DNA from: Tolypeutes matacus
Lineage: Eukaryota; Chordata; Mammalia; Cingulata; Chlamyphoridae
Direction: 5' to 3'
DNA length: 64,000 nt
Assembly: GCA_026826555.1 (NCBI GenBank)
Contig: JAKSZT010053764.1
Span: 39,993,568-40,057,567 of the forward strand
A program made the translations under genes and the position numbers. Positions 58,797-64,000 of this stretch are shown here, one piece after another. Position 1 is the first letter of the stretch; each line of letters opens with the position of its first letter. The notes beneath the pieces are model-generated. The model worked only from the letters and a program-made list of their open reading frames with translations, was not told the DNA's origin and made no database searches.

Positions 58797-60743
58797 GCCT
58801 TAGTCTACCTGCTACTTTTGCTTCCTCCATTCTCACCAAGTACCAGTGGGTCCTAATTCGAACCAGAGATGAAAAGCATATAGCTACTAATGAAACTTTT
58901 AGCACTATCTAGGTAACCCTCACCACTAACTTCTCTCAATTCTTCGTTGACGACCTTTGTGACCATGAGCTTGGAGAGAGAGCCAGAATGGGAGCTCCTC
59001 ATTATCCCTTGGCACGTAACTCTCTCACCTATGCCCAATTACAAGCCATAAAATGTGACAAGGGTAAAACCAGCCAAGTACTATGGCATACCCAACACTA
59101 TGCCTGCCCTGAACGCCCCTCAGGACAAAAGAGATAATGTGGGTCTATTGCTGATTATTATTGTAAAGCTTGGGGTTGCGAAACTTTAGCATTAGGATGG
59201 ACTCCTGGAGGGGGAACTGACCCCAACTTAAGTCTCCTCTGAAAAACTACTTTTAATCCACCCATGCAAAAATGGAAAGTTCATCCTAACTGTAATAACC
59301 AGACTTGCAATCCCGTTACTCTGACCATTAAAAACCCCTCTGATTCCCAATGGGCTACTTGGGGTCTGCGCCTATATGCCTCCGGTCAAGACCCCAGAAC
59401 TCTGTTCACTGTACAGAAACTCCCCCTGAACTTCTAAGAATAAACCTACTAACTCTCAATCGGGGCTCCCAATTAAAAACCCTATTGGACCTAACCCGAT
59501 CCTAAACCCATCATTGGCCCTAAACAACAAGATTAAAATTGTCACCTCCCAAAGCATGCCTACTACCGGCCCTAACTCTTCCCAACTCCTAGCGCCATCG
59601 CACCCATTGAACTCCTTTAGTAATTCTTTGCTAACTATGCTAGACTCTGTTTTCTCCCTTCTGAATGAAACTCAGCCAGCCATCACCACTGAGTGTTGGC
59701 TCTGCGTCGATCTGGCACCACCATACTACGTGGGGATTGGTGCCAACCTGACGGGAGAAATGGCCCCCCGGAACGTCTCCTACACCGATGCCGACAACTT
59801 TGGGACTGGTATCCTGTCTGATTGTTCTCATCAGAAAAAACTCACCCTCAGCGATCTCCAAGGACAAAAGATCTGTTTCACCAGCGGCAGCTACTCCATA
59901 GACAACTCACCTTATAAGGACAATTGCCTGAACACTGTCCCCCTTACTGCTTCAGGATCCACTTGGACTTTAATCACCCCCAAAGGTACCTGGTTTGCCT
60001 GCTCATCTGGTATCACCCACTATATTGCCCCTAGTAATGCTTCTGACCTATGTATTAGTGTTTATATAATTCCCCAACTTTACCTATATGCTGGACCCTC
60101 AGGTACTGCCCACTTCCTAGCTCAAGATCAACATTTTGAACTGCAAAAAAGGACTCCAATTCTAATCCCTATTTTAGCCACCTTAGGGATTGCAGGTTCA
60201 GCAGCCATAGGAGCTGGGGCCATGATTACCTCTGATATTGATATTAAAAAACTTTCAGCTACTTTCTCTGTTGATGTCGCTCTCCTTCAGACCCAAGTAC
60301 AATATCTTGAAAAATAAGTTAACTCCTTAGCAGAAGTAGCTATACAAAACAGGAGAGGACTAGATTTACTGTTTCTGAAACAGGGTGGCTTATATGCCGC
60401 CCTCGGAAAAGCCTGCTGTTTTTATGTAAACCATTCAGGAATTATTAAACAATCAATGCAAGAACTACAAAAGAGACTCAGAGAGAGAGATCTAGAAGAA
60501 CAATTCTCTGAGTCTTGGTTTCAGAACCTTTTCAATTAGTCTCCATGGCTGACTACTTTAATTTCAGCCCTAGTAGGCCCTCTCATACTGTTACTTTTGG
60601 GTCTCACTTGCGGACCTATCATTATCAATAGGCTTGTAGCTTTTGTCAAGGACAGAGTCCAATCGGTCAAACTAATGGTATTAGCACAACCCTACCAACA
60701 CCTGCCAACGACTGGAGACCACTATGATGAGTCAATGATTTGA
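58739..60743 (+). pseudogene. env: env pseudogene (surface and transmembrane subunits)
   Basis: Env binds the receptor and fuses membranes. The ATG at 58739 overlaps pol and is followed by a signal-peptide-like segment ending LLSLSLPATFA. The surface subunit has stops at 58910 (TAG), 59135 (TAA), 59240 (TGA) and 59435 (TAA), then a frameshift before 59514. The block 59514-60317 is open. It carries CWLC (59694-59705), the surface-subunit motif of covalently linked gammaretroviral envelopes, several N-glycosylation sites, a furin-like LQKR near 60150 and a hydrophobic fusion-peptide region after it. TM has stops at 60315 (TAA) and 60537 (TAG). An immunosuppressive-domain-like stretch precedes the CX6CC position, where the first Cys is Tyr (60393-60395). 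A membrane anchor and a short tail end at TGA 60741. Confidence 0.92.
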
Positions 60744-60749
60744 CCCACT

Positions 60750-60767
60750 AAGAAGAGAAGTGGGGAA
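60750..60767 (+). promoter_or_regulatory. Polypurine tract
   Basis: AAGAAGAGAAGTGGGGAA directly precedes the 3' LTR. It is the usual gammaretroviral primer for plus-strand DNA synthesis. Confidence 0.93.
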
Positions 60768-61198
60768 TGTTGAACCCTAAATTAGCCTACCCATAGTCCT
60801 TCATGGCAACCAAAGTAACGTAGAAAAGAAAATTTCCCACTGTCCCCTAAGTGTCCTATCTGAAAAGCACACAACCTCCCCTCCCTTGAACAATCTTGCA
60901 AGGACAGACAAGCATACAACCTCCCCTCCCTTGAACAATTCTGCAAGGACATCTCAACCCTGCAGCTGTGCCCCAGGTTATCAGGGCAAACACTAGCTAA
61001 CTGCCAAAATCCGCTTCTGTACATCCTGCTTGCTTGCAAACTGCGACAGCAACCCCCTATAAAAGGGAGCCATTTTAAAACCTGGGGGCTGCAGTTCTCT
61101 CCTGCATGAGAGGTGCTGCAGACACCCGTGGGCTTAGCTCAATAAACTTCATAAAAGTGGTTAAAGTCTGAGTGTGGTCGATCTCCTGGGTTATAACA
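60768..61198 (+). repeat. 3' LTR with a 45-bp U3 duplication
   Basis: 431 bp against 386 bp in the 5' LTR. The whole difference is a tandem copy of 45 bp starting AAGCACACAACCTCCCCTCC (first copy about 60866-60910, second about 60911-60955). TATAAAA is at 61058-61064 and AATAAA at 61141-61146. Outside the duplication about 7-8 substitutions separate the two LTRs. Confidence 0.96.
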
Positions 61199-61202
61199 CA
61201 TG

Positions 61203-62142
61203 TGGCTCAATAAATGTTTATGGTTGAATGAATGAATGAATGAATGAAATTGGTTTCTTAAAATCAAGTGAGTCTGATCCACTTGAGAGCACCAAATTGG
61301 TCTGACCAGTTTTCCTTTGAGTTGAACTCTCATAGTTTCCACGTCGAACTTGGGTTTGTTAGAGAGCTAAGGTAAATTCTTTGGCAAGATGTGCAGCTTA
61401 TATAAACAACCCTTTTATCAAGCTCTGAAGTGCTCAAACATTGCCAAGAGGATAAGATCACATAACGAAATATTTTTAATCTTAAAAAGTAAGTTTTTTA
61501 AAAAGTTTGCTTTAATGATTATGAGGGTAATTACAAGCAGAAATGAAGCTTGTGCAATTGCCTTTTCAGGCATCTTCTCCGTGAGGACTAAATAAGCAAC
61601 CAACATCTCTGAATTTCACTCTGCTGTTTTGTCCACTTGCATAATTTTTTGCTTACAGGATAGAAAATGGACAGGGAAAAAAGTATTCTAAGCTAGATAC
61701 ATTTCCTACTTTTCATGTCAAATGCACAGAATTTCCAAAACAAACAACAAAATAGGTTACATTAATAATGCAAACTCTTACTTAAATTACCAATTGTCCT
61801 TGTATTTCCCTTATGTTTAGTAAATGTACGGCCAAGGAAAACTGGCAATGTTTTAATAGAATGGCTCAAGTGTCTTGTGTTGGTCTTGGGAAATTGCTGG
61901 TTTCTGCTAGATCTCAGACAGGACACGGAGATTAATTCATTTCCTTCCTTAATTCCAGCCCCATTGTGACATGTCTGGAGATAGTTACTTGTGATTCTGT
62001 GTGTGTCTGTGTAGATGAAAGAAAGATTGTGGTTTGAGGTGCATAAGAGCTAATGTGAATGGGGTTAGTTTGGATGCAAAATAGTAATTTGAAAAATATG
62101 ATTTATCACATTAATTAAGCATGATAATTAAAATGGCCTATG
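61203..62142. other. No gene; a MIR/L2-like tail at the start
   Basis: 61203-61250 ('ctcaataaatgtttatggtt' followed by five GAAT units) continues the old repeat into which the provirus inserted. The rest is anonymous. Confidence 0.5.
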
Positions 62143-62232
62143 TTGGGGAGCAGAAGTAGCTCAGTTGGTTGAGCGCCTGCTCCTCATATATGAGGTCCCA
62201 GGTTCAATCCCTGGTACCTCCAAATACATATA

Positions 62233-62265
<33 letters not shown>
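62143..62265 (+). mobile_element. tRNA-derived SINE (DAS type) with (AT)n-poly-T tail
   Basis: Head 'ttggggagcagaagtagctc', A box, B box GGTTCAATCCC, 'tggtacctccaaatacata', then about 12 AT units and about 17 T instead of poly-A. A perfect 12-bp duplication, aaatggcctatg, lies at 62131-62142 and 62266-62277. The T run is therefore inside the inserted unit. Confidence 0.92.
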
Positions 62266-62612
62266 AAATGGCCTATGATATAGGAAATAGAGGTTTTAAG
62301 ATGTTCTCAAATTTCTAGCTTTTACATCAAAGTTCTGAAATGTACATAGATTAAGATTCTGTGATCTAGTAGAAAACAATGGACTGAAAGAAAAATTAAA
62401 GATTACAATGATCTCTTTCTTGGAATGTGTTAATTAGTGCTTGCTATACCTCAGGGGAAGAAAAGAGGGTAATGGGTAGATAGATGGTTTGTTCAGTTTG
62501 AGAAATGAGGTGAAGCCATAAGTAGGGAAAGGAAATATGAGGCCAAAAATGAGGGAAACCAGGGCTCCAATGGAGAGTAGAATGTGAGGCAGTGGGGAGA
62601 GTGGCTCTAAAT

Positions 62613-62806
62613 CAGGGGTTCTTAACCCTTTTTGTTCCACAGACCCCTTTGCCAGTCAGGTGAAATGAATGCTACTGTAATTTATTTATTGCAAACACCC
62701 ATAAGTGAAGGAAATGCTAGATTTCAGTTAGAGGTCAGAGAAAATAAAGACAATAGGTTGATTTTTTTTCAATTCAAGCTCATGGACCCCTGATTAAGAA
62801 TCCCTG
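62613..62806 (+). mobile_element. hAT-type non-autonomous DNA transposon
   Basis: Imperfect 15-bp terminal inverted repeats, CAGGGGTTCTTAACC (62613-62627) and GATTAAGAATCCCTG (62792-62806), and an 8-bp duplication, ctctaaat / ctctagat (62605-62612 and 62807-62814). It is 194 bp and too small to code. TIRs, duplication length and site preference all point to hAT-Charlie. Confidence 0.88.
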
Positions 62807-62924
62807 CTCTAGATGGAGTGGGAATAATGGCTGTGGAATGATGCCAGGGTATAGGTATAAAGGAGAGAAGGCTCTTATATAGCACAGAATGGGGCCTGAT
62901 GGATGTTATCAGTCAGGGTTCTTC

Positions 62925-63340
62925 AGAGAAACAGAATCAAAGGGATATATATAAAGAGATCTATTATAAGGGATTGATGTTCATGCAATTGTGGGGGCAA
63001 GTCCAGATTCCATAGGGAGGGCAGAAGCTGGGCAGAAGAGTGATGTTGAAGCTTTGAGTCCACATTCCTTAGGCTGGACACTCAACAAGGAGTGGAGGGT
63101 GTAGTCTTGAGGCAGAATTCCTTCTTTTTTCTGGGAACCTTCAGTTCTTTGCATTTAAAGTCTCCAGTTGATTGGATGAGGCCTACCCACATTATGGAAG
63201 GTAATCTCCTTTGCTTAAAGTCAGTTTGAAGGTGCTAATCTCATCTTCAAAATATCTCCACAGCAACATCTAGGTTAGTGCTTGACCAAATAATTGGACA
63301 CCATAACCTAGCCAAGTTGACACATAAAATGAACCATCAC
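62925..63340 (-). repeat. LTR-like interspersed repeat (same family as 37311-37718)
   Basis: On the plus strand it begins 'cagtcagggttcttcagaga', with 'attggatgaggcctaccca', 'cacagcaacatctaggttag', and ends 'gacacataaaatgaaccatc'. This is the reverse complement of the 37311 repeat with a longer middle. Confidence 0.6.
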
Positions 63341-64000
63341 AATGGTGTCAAGGAAATTGGGAGGTCTAGATAGGTATTAACAGACAATTGTATCTTGAAT
63401 GTGTGGTCATATATTAAAGAGGCATGAGTAAAATTGATGGCATATTAATGAGCATTGGATAGTATCTTAAAAAAAAATAGTGCTAAACTGGCAGAAGAAA
63501 ATGGTCCGAGTAATATTTTATTTTGCATGCATCAATTTGATGATTGTTGAGGTTGAATATTGAGATAGTATCTATCATTTTTTCCCTGCTTGTTTTCAGC
63601 ATCTACAGGGCAAATCACTTCCAAAATGAAAGTAGCTTTAGTGTCTTTTGTGATAATGAATAAAGTCATTAAAAATTACAAATGTACTTTGTAAAAAATG
63701 CATTCATCAAAGGATAAAGAAGAAAGTAAAAATCATTCATATCAATCGGAATATTTTCCTTAATAATACTTAACTGTTACAAGTAAATATTTTCCTTAAC
63801 GTCTATGGAAATTAAATATACCAAATTTGCTGTTTTTAGTCTGAATTGTTTCACTTACATTGATAGCTTCTCATGTGAAAATACAGGCACAATCTTTTAA
63901 ACGTTCCCTAGGGTTTCACTGTGGGCCTGGGCTTGGTTCTTCTCTTGATGAAGGTTGGGTTGTTTCTAATGTGTGTTTTTCGTTATTAAAAACTAAGTTG
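63341..64000. other. No gene or element recognised
   Basis: AT-rich anonymous sequence to the window end. The final bases 'gttgggttgtttctaatgtg' may be the start of an old L1 fragment on the minus strand. Confidence 0.4.

Larger units (their letters stand above)
52212..61198 (+). mobile_element. Complete gammaretrovirus-like (class I) endogenous provirus, defective
   Basis: 8987 bp: LTR, primer-binding site, leader, gag, pol, env, polypurine tract, LTR. The target duplication is the 4-bp catg at 52208-52211 and 61199-61202, as for gammaretroviruses. The pre-integration site looks like a MIR/L2 tail (accaagcatg joined to tggctcaataaatg). Class is set by gene order, the in-frame stop between gag and pol, the single CX2CX4HX4C knuckle in gag and the CWLC motif in env. 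The two LTRs differ at about 7-8 positions outside one duplication (about 2%). At an assumed mammalian neutral rate near 2e-9 per site per year this suggests several million years. Later insertions sit in the leader and in gag. No gene is intact. Confidence 0.96.

Noticed and set aside
59514..60317. The 267-codon env block as a domesticated (syncytin-like) gene
   Set aside because: It lacks the N-terminal half, stops before the membrane anchor, and the surrounding env has several stops and a frameshift; only a remnant is open.
13760..62220. Sequences with tRNA A and B boxes that might be tRNA genes
   Set aside because: All are heads of A-tailed SINEs with target duplications, the acceptor stems do not pair, and they repeat across the window.

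Overview
The window is mammalian nuclear DNA, most likely from a xenarthran and probably an armadillo. The main evidence is more than ten short A-tailed SINEs with a tRNA-like head (A box near TGGCTCAAGNGGTTGAGCG, B box near GGTTCAATCCC). They match my memory of the DAS family of Dasypus. I see no host protein-coding exon, no functional tRNA or rRNA gene and no CRISPR array, so this is intergenic or deep intronic sequence built from layers of transposable elements.

Layout. 1-20.3 kb is mostly anonymous sequence with scattered DAS SINEs, ancient MIR/L2/L1 fragments, a weak retropseudogene candidate (18.1-18.7 kb) and a reverse-strand solo LTR (19097-19601). 20306-22325 is a four-layer nest: an old MLT1-like LTR split by an LTR-like element with 5-bp duplications, itself split by a gammaretroviral-type LTR with 4-bp duplications, which carries a DAS SINE. 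23412-29657 and 42655-48401 are two full-length or near-full-length L1 elements on the minus strand, both with broken ORF1 and ORF2. The second contains a 10-N gap that hides about 418 bp. Between and around them lie older L1, MIR, hAT and LTR remnants.

52212-61198 is a complete gammaretrovirus-like (class I) provirus on the plus strand: 4-bp target duplication CATG, two LTRs about 98% alike, a primer-binding site that fits tRNA-Thr, gag, an in-frame UGA between gag and pol, pol (protease, RT, RNase H, integrase), env, a polypurine tract and the 3' LTR. It is dead: stops and frameshifts occur throughout, the expected catalytic Asp is Asn in both RT and integrase, and a DAS SINE (in gag) and an L1-type insertion (in the leader) landed after integration. 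Many of the damaging changes are of the G-to-A kind. The 3' LTR alone carries a 45-bp tandem duplication in U3.

61.2-64 kb has one more SINE with an odd T-rich tail, a hAT transposon with clear termini and target duplication, and a reverse-strand copy of a repeat that also occurs at 37.3 kb.

No active biological system is encoded here. The value of the window is its insertion history. Family names and all similarity figures come from reading by eye, not from a database search.
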